DNA of 64,000 nt. Source: Microvelia longipes (taxonomy: Eukaryota; Arthropoda; Insecta; Hemiptera; Veliidae). Positions 40,701 through 55,700 of this stretch are shown piece by piece. Under the pieces are notes generated by a model. It was not told the DNA's origin. It worked only from the letters and a program-made list of their open reading frames with translations, and searched no databases. The first letter of the stretch is position 1. The number at the start of each line of letters is the position of its first letter. Where the stretch lies: NCBI GenBank assembly GCA_018340805.1, contig JACMZG010001908.1, positions 34,226,294 through 34,290,293 of the forward strand. Direction: 5' to 3'. Made by a program: the position numbers and the translations under genes.

Positions 40701-43700
40701 AATTTTCTTTTATCTGCTTATAGTACAACATAGCCAGTAAATCATTCCACCCTCTAAATAGTCCTTATACTAAATCTAATCAAAATGAAGTAAACTAATT
40801 ACTTATGCCCCTGTGCACCACAATTTTCTTTTATTTGCTTATAGTACTAAAGAGCCAGTAAATCAGTGCACCCTCTAAATAGTCTTTATACTAAATGTAA
40901 TCAAAATGAAGTAAACTAATAATTTATGCCCCTGTGCACAACTATTCCCATTTGTCTGCTTATAGCACTACATAGCCTGTAAATCAGTGCATCTACAAAT
41001 TAGTCTTTATACCAAGTTTTAACAAAATCTCTGGAAATCCGTGTTTTAAAGTCAGTAAAATGATAAAATTTACAAAAAAAATCTGAAGTCCTTTAAAGTT
41101 ATTTTAACTACACCTAAAGATTTTGAGACTCGTACAATTATTATTTCCTGTTCGTAAGTTACTTAGACATAATTTTATAGACTTATTCCGAGGCCATTGT
41201 CAGTTATATTCATTACTTTATTCAAAGTTATTTACTGCGCTAAAAAGCATATTATAGCTCTAAAATCAAAATTTTTAGCATCAAAATATTGTAAATGTAC
41301 TGCTCTAAAATAATAGCTCTAGACATGCATGATTTTATGCTCTCCAAAAAGGCTATGATTTTTTAAATATTTCGATGCCCCTGTAGACCACTTTAGATGC
41401 CCTTAATCATCTTAAGACTCGGCTCAAACCTTCCCATCACTGTGGATTAATTTTGTAAAAAACTTTCGTGAAAATTCGTCTAGTCGTTTTCGAGTTTAGA
41501 GGGAACATCGGTAGCGACATTTGAATTTTATTTATATAGATTTATATTAAATAAATTTGGATACCAATTAAATTGAGGTTTGAGAGCGTAGGATGGAATG
41601 AACTTATGTGGAATCTGTGATATTAGACCAAGTATAATTAAAGCAAGTTTTTAAAAATTAGTGTTTTATTTATTATATAAAAAATAATTGTCTTTCAAAA
41701 TGTTTGTTAAATTATTTTTTTTATATCTGTTACCAGGTTGTGGTGGTCATGCTGGTGGTAAAGGGTACAACAGTGGTGGTAATTTTTGTGTTGGCTGGGC
41801 TGGTAATTGCGGCGATGGTGGTATTGGTGGTAGCTCTTGGTATTTAGTTTGTGATACTTGCAGGGATAGATATTTGAAAACAAAGAAACCTCAAACCAAC
41901 ACACAGACTAATAATGTTTCTAATAATAAACAGAATAACAGTAGCAGTAATAATAGCAAACAACCACAGACTCCGCAAAGAAAGAAGGGAGTAACTACGG
42001 CACCCCCTCCTTTGCAGATAAACAGTAAACCACAACTAACTCCTTCACCTTCTAACTCTGGTAATCATTATGTCGATTGTATGGCCTTTTACAATAAAAC
42101 TTAAACAGTTGTAACCAATAACAACACCAAAATCCCTCTACAAAACCTTTATTAAAACCAGAGCTGACTTTCAGCCTTACCATCATCATTAGTGCCAGAG
42201 AGTTGAAGAAGGAGAAGCCTAGTTTGACTTTTTAGGCAGTCATATAGCGGACTGACGACTAAAAAGTCAGACTAGGGTTCTCTTTCTTCAACTCTCCAGC
42301 TCTAATGATGATCGTGAGGTTGAAATCAGATCTGGTTTGGAGAGATTTGGTGTTGTTGTTGGTTAGCTATGTTTACTCCACTGCTCAGTTTTCTGTTAAT
42401 AAACAATTGTAATTATTTTGATTTTAATAAAAATAGTATATTATTCTACTAGTCTGTGAAATCTATTTTTACCGTTTCTTTTTTTTAGTTTAAATTAAAT
42501 TATTTATTAACTTTTACAGCTTAATTTATTAGTTCTATAATAATGATTAGGGATGCAATATAATTTAAAGAGATTATTGAGTTAAGTATGATTTTTTTAG
42601 TATTTTAATAAGTAATTAATGTACAAAAATAACTAAAAGAAATAAATATAATATAAAGAAAAAGAAAACTTTATTTTATTATTCCGGTTGCTCAAATTAT
42701 AATTACCTAAATAATTATTTATTGTTTAATTTTGTTTAAAGTAAAAAAATCTGGTCTGATCTGGTTGCAAATTAAACAAATTAGCAGTTGAGCAGCATGC
42801 TGCTGTATCAAAGATGTTCTACTTTTTAAAGTTCTTACTTTTCTTTTCGTTTGGTCCATGAATTATACATTCCTTCGTTTGATAAAACTAAACATTTTAA
42901 TCTAATCTAAAGCATCTAATCTATGCTGCTAAAACCTAAATTTGTTGATTATATGAAAAGAAAACAATTTTTTGTAATTTTCTATAGAAAATGTCAGAAG
43001 AGGTTGGCTTTGGGAATGTAATGTTATATCAATAAGTTATAACAATTTATAATGTTATATAAATAAGTCCCAAGTTGGGCATTCAGTGTTAGGTATTAAG
43101 TTGTTAAATAAGTTAAATTATTCTAGTCAAAAGTTACCTTTAAAGAATTTTAAAAAGCAGTTAAAGGAATTCTTATTAAAGAATCCTTTTTATAATATTA
43201 CTGAGTACCTGTCACTAAAAACTATTACTATCTAGTCATGTTTGTCTGTTATATTTTATTATGTATATTTATTTTAAAATTAGTTTTGCTAGAATTTAAT
43301 AATATTTTAACTTTTTTTAATGACGTATGCTTCTGTCATAATTTTTTTACATTATGTTCACCCAAGCAAGTAAAGAATTATTTATTATTATTATTAGAAC
43401 AAATCATTGAAATTGAAAATTTTAATTTATATTTATTTCCCTTTTAGTTATAATTACTCTAGTGAATAAAATTCTTGTTTGTCTCTAGGTCTAGGTGAAG
43501 CGCATATGGTAATGAAGAGTAATGCTCTATTTCTATTAGAGCTAAGTAGTGGTGATGTAGGTGTGAAGAAGCGCTCTCCCCCTGGTATTGAAGATTCGGC
43601 TTTTCAAACAGCATCCGTTCCATTCCAGAGTCTGGCTGCTTTGGGAGCAAACCCTGCTGCCCTACAAGAATTGCATTTCCCTATTGATCATGCTTTGTTC

Positions 43701-46700
43701 AATTCACACTACTGTGATATGGTGATCTTTTTCTACTTTAGTCCTACAATTTTTACTTTTCCTCAATTATACTTTTGTATATATTTGGAAAATATATACA
43801 TATCCTGATTTCACCTGAATTATCCATTTCAGTTATTTTTAAGAGCTCCTTACTGGTTTTCACTGACATATTTTGTAGTTTATTAGTAAAAACTCAACGA
43901 GTATATTAACAAAGTAATATTTATTAATCAAACAGTTATAAATATAATATGAGAAATTTACAATTATGTAAAGTTAATTTGTCGGAAGAGAGTGAACATG
44001 CGTACAGAAAAATTCTGGCATAGAGCAGTGACCAGTGGCATCATATTAAAATAATGAAGAGGGCCAAATATGAATTAAACATATCATTCACAATGTTGTC
44101 TGTCTGCCTGTTTGTATGTGTGTGTGTCTGTTATCATTATATCTCCCAGTGTATTTATGCTAGAGAGTTGAAACTTTGTACAATAATCAATCTTTAGGTC
44201 TAGTTGTGCTAACTAGTAAATATTTTTTTTATATGATGTAACTTATTTAGCAAAATTTTTGAAAATTCATACATTTTTTAAGAAAATAAAAATCTTATTT
44301 TTCTAATGTTATAAATCTTGATCTTTTAATATTCTGACCACTATTCAATTGTTATGAGATGAGGCCAGTGAGCCTGTAGGCAATTTGACCTATAAGTTCT
44401 ATTGTGACATACCCAGTACAATTAATTAGTTATAATTATGAACACAAATCTAAGTGCTTCACAGTCACAGAATACATGTTCAGCTATGGTTCAGCTGTTT
44501 ATTTACATTCTCTTAAGAAACAGCACAATTCAATCTTAACATCATCTGTGTTTTTTGAAATGATAGCTTGTACGCTGTCCTGTATAAAGAGACTTATACT
44601 TGGAGGGAGGATACAACAGCTTTTATCATTCCATTGGTAGCTTGGTACTATAACTCATCGTTCACATAATTTTTTTATTTTTCATAATAATTACAATTCC
44701 ATGTAAATATTACATTTTGTCTCAAACTAAGTAAAATCAATTTAAAATAAGTTTTAATTATTATTTATCTCATATATTCTTTAATTATCTTGTTCTTATT
44801 GCTTTAGTTTAAAGAGATTTAATGTGACTTTACTAAAAAATTCCCACTGTTTGTAGGGTGTGTGCTTCAATAGGGGTTGTAGAAGGGTAGTGTGTCTCTA
44901 GTCTTCCTCTAAGGAGGCTCTAGTAGGATTAATTACAGTTATGACACTTAATGGAAACTGCCACACTTCCATTCCTCTTATCACTGTGTTATTTTACCTA
45001 AGTCCTCCCTCTGAGTATAAGTCTCTTTGGCCCTATAGAGCATTCAATAAAAATGCTTTCATTGTTTGGATCTGCCATTAGAAGGAGTTATGAACAGTTT
45101 TGCTTCTTCTAATCACTTCATATTTTCTCGTATTATTTGTTATGTAATAAAATAATATTTTTGGTTTGGAGTGCAACATGTTGCCATATAATGTAATGGC
45201 AAACAAGAATTTTATTTTTTTTAAATTACATAGTATAAACCATCAGTTTGATTTGTTTGTATGTAGACAAGATCAGAGCAAGGTACAAGTGATAGTGGGG
45301 ACAGTGTGGGTGAGGGCAGTAAGAATAGAAGTAATTTTCATCGCAGTGTATCAATGGGTACTAATGGCTGGAATAAAAGAGATGATAATATCAGGCTGCC
45401 TCCTTTATCCAGGAAAAGGAATAACTCTACCTGTGATCTCACCAATGGTAAACTTTTAACTGTTTTTATTGTATAATCTCATCTATGGATTTTATTTATT
45501 TATAGCTTAACCTTTATCTCAACGTTTCTGATACGCAACCCAAATGATGGTATTCTTAAACTTTACATATGAGCAAATTTTGCGAATTAATACTTTCTTA
45601 AATTTTGAATGATCGTCAAATTAATAATTGTCCACAGTGGCTTATTTTGTTGGTGCTTGTGACAAAATATGAATTGGCGACTGCTGTAAGGTAGAAATTA
45701 TTGCAGTATATGGTTTTCTTTTATTTTGTGGGATCTTGGGCTTTTCTGAGTTAACACTAAACGGCTTGTCCCCAAACCAGAATTATGGTTTTACCTTTAT
45801 TCTAATTTTATTTTGTGTTGTGACGACACAAAATTTTAGGACAGGCAATGTCCCGTCCTATTTTATTTATTTCCCTGTAACAATTAAGAATATAAACAAT
45901 TTAATAGACCAAATAAATGCGTAAGTTACAGAAATTAACCTATATACATATATCAGTACATGTATACAGCTGAATTTCTTATCCTTGTATGAAAATAAAT
46001 TTATTATAATATTTGTATCATACAATTATTATTTTCATACTATACTTATTTTTAAAATGTTATTTATAAATAATATACTTTTACCAATCATTTCTTCGGG
46101 ACTGGACTATAATTGTCTGTGACCAAATTTTGGATTTCGGCCAAAGGGTATGAAAATCGTCGATTTATAGTATTAGATACCAATAAATGTAGGGATTACT
46201 TTACAATCAGCCAATTTTACAAATTTAATTTAATTATGCAAAATAATTTGGATCTTTTGACCCAACAGCTATATTTTATAGTGTTTAGTCTAATATCTTA
46301 TAATGTGAAAAAATGTTTTATCATCCACAAAACTATTTTTTAGTTGCTGTACTAATTTAAGCATTTTTCTCGACCTACAACCTAATAAGGTTAACAGAGT
46401 ACATGCAATTGTTTGAGTAATAGAATTTTGTATTATTTTAAACACCTCAGTTCAATAAAAATAAAACAAATTCGTTTATGTAGTGCACTGATTAGTTATA
46501 ACTTTATTACTCTATGATGTTGTGTTATTATTTTTGATAATTACTTAAGACAATAATTTTATTTAATTTTCCTCACTTACTTGAAAGTATTGTGTTTACC
46601 CTAAAACTCCATTGAAATTTCATCCTGATAATCCATTTAGGCACTTATTTAATGTTCGAAGTGGTTTTCATCATGCCGTCTGTCTGTTTGTGTGTATCTG

Positions 46701-49700
46701 TATCATGCATAACTACCTCTGTATTCACAATTGAGAAATGAAACTTGGCATGAAAATTAAACTTAAGAGAGGCCAATATTTTTAGTTCATAAAAATAGCA
46801 GTATTACCTCATCTTTAATGCAATAACAAAAAATCAAAATTTACATAAAAGTTTGTTTAAAACACTAAACAAATAATTTTAATTTTTTATGCCCGTTGTT
46901 TAATTGATTGTTATTGTTATTGTTATTTAGAAGGAGGTTCACTTTTACTTTGGAACCCATCAGCAGCTTTGCAGAGATTAGTGCCAGAAGATGACTGTCA
47001 AGTCAATGTGCTGTCAAGACCTGTTATATCATTCCTATTAGAACATCATAATCTGTCTAGTCTTCGCCTTGCTATGAGTCATGCTCTTAGGAAAGCAACT
47101 TGCAGGGTTTATGCTATGCAGGTACTATATTCTATTTAAACTTAATTATTTGTCTAAAGAAGTACTTCCCTTAATGCCCCCCAATATTATCAGATATCAA
47201 AGTTTTTTATTTTTCCTCATTTATAATACCATAGGTATACACAAAAAGATGTTAGCAAAAAAATCCAAATCTAGAATTTTTCCTTAATTATTCAGAAGTA
47301 TTTCCCTCTGGAAATTTTTCCTTTATTAAGAGGTGTTTTTATGACCTCTTAAGTGGGTTTCACAAATTTGTCTGTCTGTATGTGTGTGTGTTTCTGTTTT
47401 CTCTCCAGTAGTATCCCTACTGATAGGCACTTTTGCTTGTTCCACAGATGTACATCATGCATTTTAACCAGAAAATTTTGTTTATTTTTAATCTACATAA
47501 TTCTTGTAATTAATTATTTCCTTTTTTGTAACTTAAAATATTGTGAGAATAAAGTTTTAAAATTTAAATCTGTCATACAGATTTCTTCTTGTTTTAGCAG
47601 TGAATACTTAAAAATTTTGTGTCCCAGAAATAATGACAGCAAAAATGCATAAAACTGCATTGATTTGGCATGCATGCAGTCATATATGACTAACATATGT
47701 TCTAAATATTGTCTCATTATCAACATTAGTTTAATTTTTATAAAATAACTTGTGTACATTTATTTTTAAATTGTAATAAATCGGAAAATAATCCAATTGA
47801 GTTAAAATTTGTTAGAAGTATATCTCTTAATGTAATAAATAAGTATAATAAGTTTCGTTCAAATACGGCAAATATAACTACGGTTTTTGTTGGATCATAA
47901 AAATTAAGTATTAATGAGTGAGGTCATTGCCTGGATGGTTGACCCCTGGGAATAGAAAGAATGCTGTGAGTCCTCAGACTTGGTGCAGTATATTTTGTGA
48001 TTTTTATATTCTGAGGACAAATAAAGGGTATCTGAAGTAGTAAGGATAAGTGTAGTGAAATTGAGGTGGTGAGAAAAAGTTCCTAAGTACCCTGTTACCA
48101 ATTTTTTTCGTTATTACTTGAAGATGGTTAATACTTGTAAATAAATCATTTCAATTTTCATACCTATTGTAGTCAAAGATTATTATCGATTTAACTATTC
48201 AAATAATAAGGTGTGACAGGAAAGTGAATCAACTTTAGAGGTAGTGTTAGCAAGGGTATATAGGGCGTAGAGCCTAATTATATTGTACTTTATTGTTTAA
48301 TTCATTAATTTCTTTTGTATACTCCTGGATCTATGCAGGTAAGTAAAATTGCTGCAATTATGACAACGGCTAAAATATGTTATGATTAATCTCCACGACC
48401 TGAATTGCTTGGTATCTCAAAATATAGTAAAAGAAGCTATACAATTTGTTCACACTACTGGCTTACCGCCTAGGAGAAGAAGTTGAGGATTGCCTCACAG
48501 TTTGAATAAGGCCCATATTTTGTTTGTAATATGTTGCCCATAGTTTGAATATGGACATGACTTGGCGGGACAGAAAAGTTGATTTCCCTACTTTTTTAGA
48601 CCGAAGACTTGGTGGGGTGTTTTTTACCGTAAGTGGTTTTTGGTAAAATAACACAAATAGACCTAAAGATTGATTTTTGTATTAAGTTTCAACTTTCTGG
48701 CATCAATACATGTGGAGCAAAACTGACAACAGACACATACAGACAAATAACTTAGTGAAAACCATTCAGGAGGTCTTAAAAACCACATAAACAAATAATT
48801 CAGTTGAAATTCTGGTTTCAGATTTTTAGTGTAAACACAATACTTTTAAAATATATGTACAGTATAAACTAGGAAAAGTAAAAAAAACCATAGAGCCATC
48901 AGCTGTGAGTATTTGCCCAAATATGTATTATACTAATAGTTGTTACTTTATTTAAGTGTCAGTGACACTTATGTATGTGTTTTGGCCTATGTATAAATTG
49001 TACTTAGATTTTTACTTACGATCTCTTCTAGTTTTATTTTGAGACTGACCAAGGAACCATATGTCTGAACCTTTTTCTATATTATATAGCATTGTTTGCT
49101 CACTTTCTTATTAACAATAACATAATTGAACATTTTATTTTGTTTGTAACAGGCACTAGACTGGTTAGTTCATGTTGTAACTCAACCAACCTGTTTACAT
49201 GACCTGCTGTGGTGGTTCGTAGTAGCTCTAAGCCCGAGTCATTCACCCTCCTCCGATCTCACTGATCCTGATCAAGCATCTAAAGACCAACCACCTGTTG
49301 TTGACCATCGAACTGATCAGGAACTTCTCTGTGAACATCCTCTCAGTGATATGGGTTTAGCTGGTGATGGTGTTCATCCTTTACCCCACACCTTTCATAG
49401 TCTACTTCAGTCAATCAGTCATTTGATGTTGTTATTGCCTCCCAGTTCAGCTCTTCAGCAGATGGCTGTCAGGTGTTGGGGCATTAATTTTACTCAACAG
49501 GATCATATGTTCCTTCATAGGTAATATTTATTCATTTACGAGATATTGATACTCTTATCAATATCTAAATGGCACTATTTCATAATAATCTCCCAAGGCC
49601 TTTTGGGAGATTCCATTTTAGGAACTTTCCAATCTTGTGAAGAAAACCAAACTTAAGATTGCTGATTTTGGTACCATGCAATCAATATGCTGATAAAAAT

Positions 49701-52700
49701 TGCTAGTAATCTCAGTTTTAGGATGTACTCAGCCACCCTAGTGAAAAAACTTCAACCAGTTTGGCCAACATATGCTACGGATGACCTGTTTTAGATTTAG
49801 TGCTACAACTTTTATTTGCAACGTTTCTTCAGACTTTTAGTAGTTATAATTATTTTAAAATGCTGCTTTTAAAATAATTATAATTATTAAGCCGCTGGGC
49901 TTTTCTACATTTAATTACTAATAATTTTTTTTAATGTTATAGGAGTCATGTATTTAGTAATATCAGTAAAATATTATCAAGATCTGAAGAAGAGCAAGAG
50001 GAAAATGCTGTCAATAGTTTACACGAGAGTCATCTTTCTAATCATTCTCAGGTAAGATGCACAACAAAATAGTGAACTGGACTGCATCCCTTACACTAGC
50101 TTACTTTTGCAGATTCCTATCCAAAACTTTGGCTCACCTTTATCAGCCAATTATTATTAATGGATGAAAATGTTTTATTAAAATTCTAAATTACCATTTC
50201 AAATGTTAAAAATTAATCAAGTATTGCTGTTTCAAATACATAAGCTAAAAATATTTAAATATACCATTTTCATTTTCTAAGACTATTTCATCAGCTTATG
50301 ATGATGAAAACAGTAACATATGAGACATAGTCAAAAAGTATTGCTGTAAATACTTGTTTTTAAATACATAAGCTAAAAATATTTAAATATTCCAGTTTCT
50401 ATATTCTATATGAGACATAGTCAAAGAGACTAATACTTACAGGAAGAATTCAACAGCTCTAATCATTCCTTGAGTAGCTTGGCACCATAATTGTACATTG
50501 GAGACGTAATTTTTTATTTTTCATAATAATTACAATTTCAAGTAAATATTACATTCTTTTTCAACTATTTTGTCTTAAATTAAGTAAAATGAATTTAAAA
50601 TAAGTTTTAATTATTATCTATCGTATATATATATATATTATTTAATTATCTGTGTTTAATAAAGTGATTTAATGTGACGTCACTGAAAAATGCCCGCTGT
50701 TTGTTGGTTACCCCTTTGATAAGGATTGTGGAGAGGGAGACTCAAGTAGAAGATCCGTTATGACACCTAATGGAAACTTTCTTGCTTCTAGACTTCTTAT
50801 CACTGTATTATTTAGCCTAAGTCCTTCCTTTAAGTATTAGTCTCTTTGGACATAGTTTTATATTTTTCTATATTGTATATAAAAGCTTTATTGTAGCTTC
50901 AATATCACTTAGTGAACTACATTTAACATCTTATGGCTCTTATGTAGTATTTGAGAATACTACATATGTTTGTTTATCTGTTTTGCAATTTATGTTTTAT
51001 AGGGATCACAACATTATGTTTTTATGTTTATTAATTTTATGTTATTTCCTTTGATTTCAGGGTAATCAGAGCTATGTAGAAGCTCTGAGTGATTTGACTT
51101 TAAGTGTTGAAATAAAGGCATCTTCACGGCAAGCCATGATAGCTAGTTTGACCGACAACTCTACTGAGACCTTCTGGGAATCAGGAGATGAGGATAGAAA
51201 TAAAACTAAATCGATAACTGTGACATGTCAACAGAACTCCACTCCCAAAATGATTTATCTTCATATTGATAATTCAAGGGATCTCGCAGTAAGTAGTATT
51301 AACAGTGATTGTAGAATTTCCCTGTCTCCAAAAGCAGGATAATGGAAATTTTGCTTTATAAATATATATTTAATGGAGAAAATTCTCCCCTAAAACTAGC
51401 AACTGTTCTGACCAGGGTTTATATGTCAGTCAGGGCTGTATCTGTTTTACATATTTTGACCTTAAAGTAACTGATGGACAGTTACAGTAAATATTATGGG
51501 AAGAATTAAAAGTGGCTTAGTAAATCCTTGAAGGAGTGGGTTATTTAATAGGGTTTGAATAAGTGGTTCCCCTGTATTTCTTCGATATATCTATAGCTAG
51601 TGAAAAAATGTTATAAATAATTTTGGACATGATTTTGTTTGAAGGAGGAAACAAAACACTTGTGGTTTTGATGTTGTGTGTCGGGGCACAGGATTAAATA
51701 AGAAAATAGATTTATAAACCAGGGCTGAAGGGTCCCTCCAGAGGAAGGACCTTGTATGGGAATCAGAGTTAGCTTATAATGAGTAAGGAAAAAGAAAACA
51801 AAATCAAATATAACAGATTGAATCATGGAATAAATGGGAAATGAAATAAGATTAAAAGGGTGACTTTTATCATATATTTACAAGATACTCAGATGGAAAG
51901 AAAAGTTGTAACATACCAGAAAATCAGAGCTAAAGTGCCTAGCACAAGCAAGCAAGGAAATAAGGTAAAAGAAATATTAAGTTATACATGGGGGTCACCA
52001 ATATAACTAAAACAATCATCTCGAGTACCTAGAAGGCAGAGGTGAAATTTGTGGCCTTGAGAAGGCCCCAAGAAACCTTGGATAAAGCTCTGTATGAAAT
52101 CAATAAAAGAAAACTATGTTGAGGAAGCAAAGTAGAGCAGGGAAACAACGATGCTGTTATAGATGGGTAACTGGAATATTGCATTTCTTTCTAGTGGCCA
52201 AATGATTCAGTTTGTTTATGAGAGATTAGACAATGGTTTGGTAGTGTTACTATCTTTACATAGCAATTTAACTTTCTTTGAATGCAGCCTAAGGTAATTA
52301 TTGTTGGGAGAGTTGAGTTCAAGGATAGACCCTACTTACTCTGTGACCAGAGGTCTGGACATTACTTTAGGTGTTGGTTTCTATATAAAAATACCATTAA
52401 AACCTTTTAAAAAGATTAGACCATAGAAAAAGTATTTTATTAATTTGCCTTTTCTTTTAATTATAAGAAAATTAATCCTGGATTGTTTTTTTTGTTTAGA
52501 ATAAAGTATCAAGTGTTACATTCCAATCTGGCCCTAATTCAGAAGAACTGTACAAGATAAGAACTGTTGAAGTTGAAAGTAGATTTACTGGATGGATTAG
52601 CTGCCTTGTTTTAGGTATATTGTGAATTTAAAACCTTTATAAATAATTAAGTCATATATTGGACCATTAATACTCTTCATTTAGTTAAAATTAAAAAAAT

Positions 52701-55700
52701 TATTTATCTCAGGTTCAAATCACTATCACCATGGCTCTTTATAAGCATGGTTACAAATTTTAAAAATAAATTATATCAAAAAAGATAAATCTAGCATGCT
52801 GTAGATTTACAATATCCCCTTAAAAAACACTTGAATTAACTTATCATATGCTTTTTTAAAAAAATATACCAGTGAAGCACACTTAACAACCTATGTCACT
52901 ATATAATTCAAGTATAAGATCTAAAAGTAATTTCATTCATGCACAGATATTTTGAATGGTCAATAACATAACTTATGATTCAAATTTAATCTATTTTGAC
53001 ATGAATTAATTAATATTTATAATATATTTATTTTAACTTATTACAATTAGTTTTAAATATAAAATAGTTATAAATTCAAATTATTTTGAGAAACAAAATC
53101 AAAATTCTAATAATAAAAAATAAAATTCTATACAAAATAATAATTCTTATTATTTTACTTTATATGCATGTTGTAATTGTTTAATAAATTTTTACTGTTT
53201 TATTAAAAATCTATTTTTTAAGAAAATTAGTAGTACTAAATGGTATTTAATAATAAAATAAAAATAAGAATAATTTTAAAATACAAAAATAAATTAAAAT
53301 AGTATGGATTATTAAAATGGAAATGTGTTATTATTATTTAAAAATGATTAAGGATAGAATTATTAGAAATTAATAAAATGTAGTATTTAATAATAAAGTA
53401 AGTATTCAGTATGAATAGCATTTAAGTTAAAAAAAAAGAAAAAAAGGTGTACCAACCAAGATTTCCTCTATGAGGCACCACGGCTTAATGCCGAATTACG
53501 CATGTAAAATCAATTAATTGTAAATTGTTTAAATGTTTTGTATTTGTATTCTTAATGTGCAATAAATGGTTATTTATTTATTTATCTTATTATTTTACTT
53601 GGCACCTAACATATGTGCTAAGTTTCATCTCATTATCAGAAATAGTTAGTTTTTATCAATGCATTTTAAAAAAAAATTTAAAAAATAAAAAAAAATATCT
53701 TGTATATTAAAATTATATTATATTTTATAAAGTATAATTATATTACAGGAAGTACTAAGTACAATTATTATAATCATATTTTGTTTTGATATGGCAAGTA
53801 TATGTACGGTTTTTGCTGAATCATAAAAATTAAGTAGCTTTGAGCAGGTCAGTGCCTGGATTGGTGACTGCTGGGAATAAAACAAATGTATTTTCTGTCT
53901 AATGACGAGCAAAGCGAGTCCAAAGACCACTCTTCTATCTCTGATCACCCGTTTTTTTTCTATTTAATACAAAATTATTTTAAATTTATGTTTATAGATA
54001 AATGGGAAGGTGGTGTATTAAGGTTAGAATTAAAAGGAGGTGACAATTCTCTAAGAGTTCGGCAAATTAGAGTACTCGGTCAGGTAGAAGGTACACCTCT
54101 TAGAGTACCTCGACAGTATTCTACACAAACAATACAACATTACAATACTGAAGCTGAAACACTTCGTGTCTTCAGGCTTATAACTTCTCAGGTTAATACA
54201 ATTTTAATATTGTTATAAATTATTTATTTCTTTCAAACTGTGGCCACGATTTTTAGAATAATATCTATGAAAACTCTAATACAATTATTATTTATATAAC
54301 TTCTTAAAATGATTGTAGTCTGGTCAGAACTAATTTAGTTTGCTTTTTTATGATATAATTAAACAATACCTTGACATTACAAATTTGCATTACATCAGAA
54401 GCCCCAGCCGAACACTAATTTTTTTCTATGAACTTATTGAAGTTTAGTTTTTATTAAAAAATTATTTTTTTATAAATAAATAAATATTTTCTATTAGTGT
54501 CCGCCCCTGTTGCATTACTTGACTTTGAACACTATTGTGAGTTTTATTATAATTAATGTAATTAGTCGTTAATTATTATCTTGTCTGTTATTGGCAGGTA
54601 TTTGGTAAGCTAATTAAAGGAGAAGGTGGGAACACTGAAGGAGAGCCTAGTGAAGATGTGTGTAGCAATGTAGCTGATGAAGAAACTAACACTAACGATC
54701 TCAAGGAGCATGTTGTCGGGATATTGTTCAGCAGGTCCAAGTTAACTCATCTACAGAAACAGGTTTGCTAACCATTATTAGCTATAGAGTAGTTATTCAT
54801 GAGGTATGACCACCCTTCATGATCAAACTCATTATCTCATAGAGTAATCTATTATAGAATAAATGCAATCTAAATAACTTTTAAAAGTGTATTGCACCAA
54901 GTTCAGGCTCACCATGAACATGAGGCATTGACTCTTGGCCTCTTCAGCAATGAGACCAAAAGCCTCTTGTTTTTTAATATAGATAAAGATACAAAATTAT
55001 AAGTATGAAATGTATACAGTGTGTCCCTGGATGGAGTTGCCTATACGTGTAAATGACAACAAATTTCATTTTTCCAAAAAAAGGTCATTCTTGATAAAAG
55101 CTCCTGCATGTTTTTAAACTAAGATTTTTAATTTTTTTTATTTTTAACAGTAGACTCAAAAACTGCATTTTTTTAAAAATGGACGTTGAGTAAAGTAGGC
55201 TTAATTTTGACTTTTAGAAAAAAAGTATTCTTCATAAAATTGTTTAATTGTCCTCCTGAGACAATTTTTCCATAAAAAAATTTAAAATATTTTCAAAAAT
55301 TCACCTATTAACCCCATTACCCCATCAAATTATCCCATCACCCAAATTTTGGAAAAATTAAAAGTTGTTCAATCTGGATAAATGATACATCGTTTTAAAG
55401 GTCTTGACTAGTGAAACAAAAATGGTAGTATTGTAAACTTTGATTCAAGTAACACTAACTGAGATATTTTAATAAAACAGGAATGTGTTTATTTGTTATT
55501 GTTTTTATTATTTTTGACAGCTTTTTTTAGTTAAGTAATATTAAGTTATCTCAGTTAGTGTTACTTAAATCGAAGTTTACAATACTACCTTTTTTGTTCC
55601 ACTAGTCTAGACCTTTAAAACAATGTATCATTTATCCAGATTGTACAACTATTAATTTTTCCAAAATTTGGGCGATTTTTGAAAATCTTTATTTTAATTT

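Noticed and set aside
47353..47652. 99-codon plus-strand frame
   Set aside because: Lies within the 5S-like repeat copy g; cysteine/phenylalanine-rich chance frame from TG-rich sequence.
53886..53997. Upstream extension of exon 26 to an ATG
   Set aside because: The extension runs through the 5S-like repeat and the polypyrimidine tract; the acceptor at 53997 and exon 25 phase fix the start.
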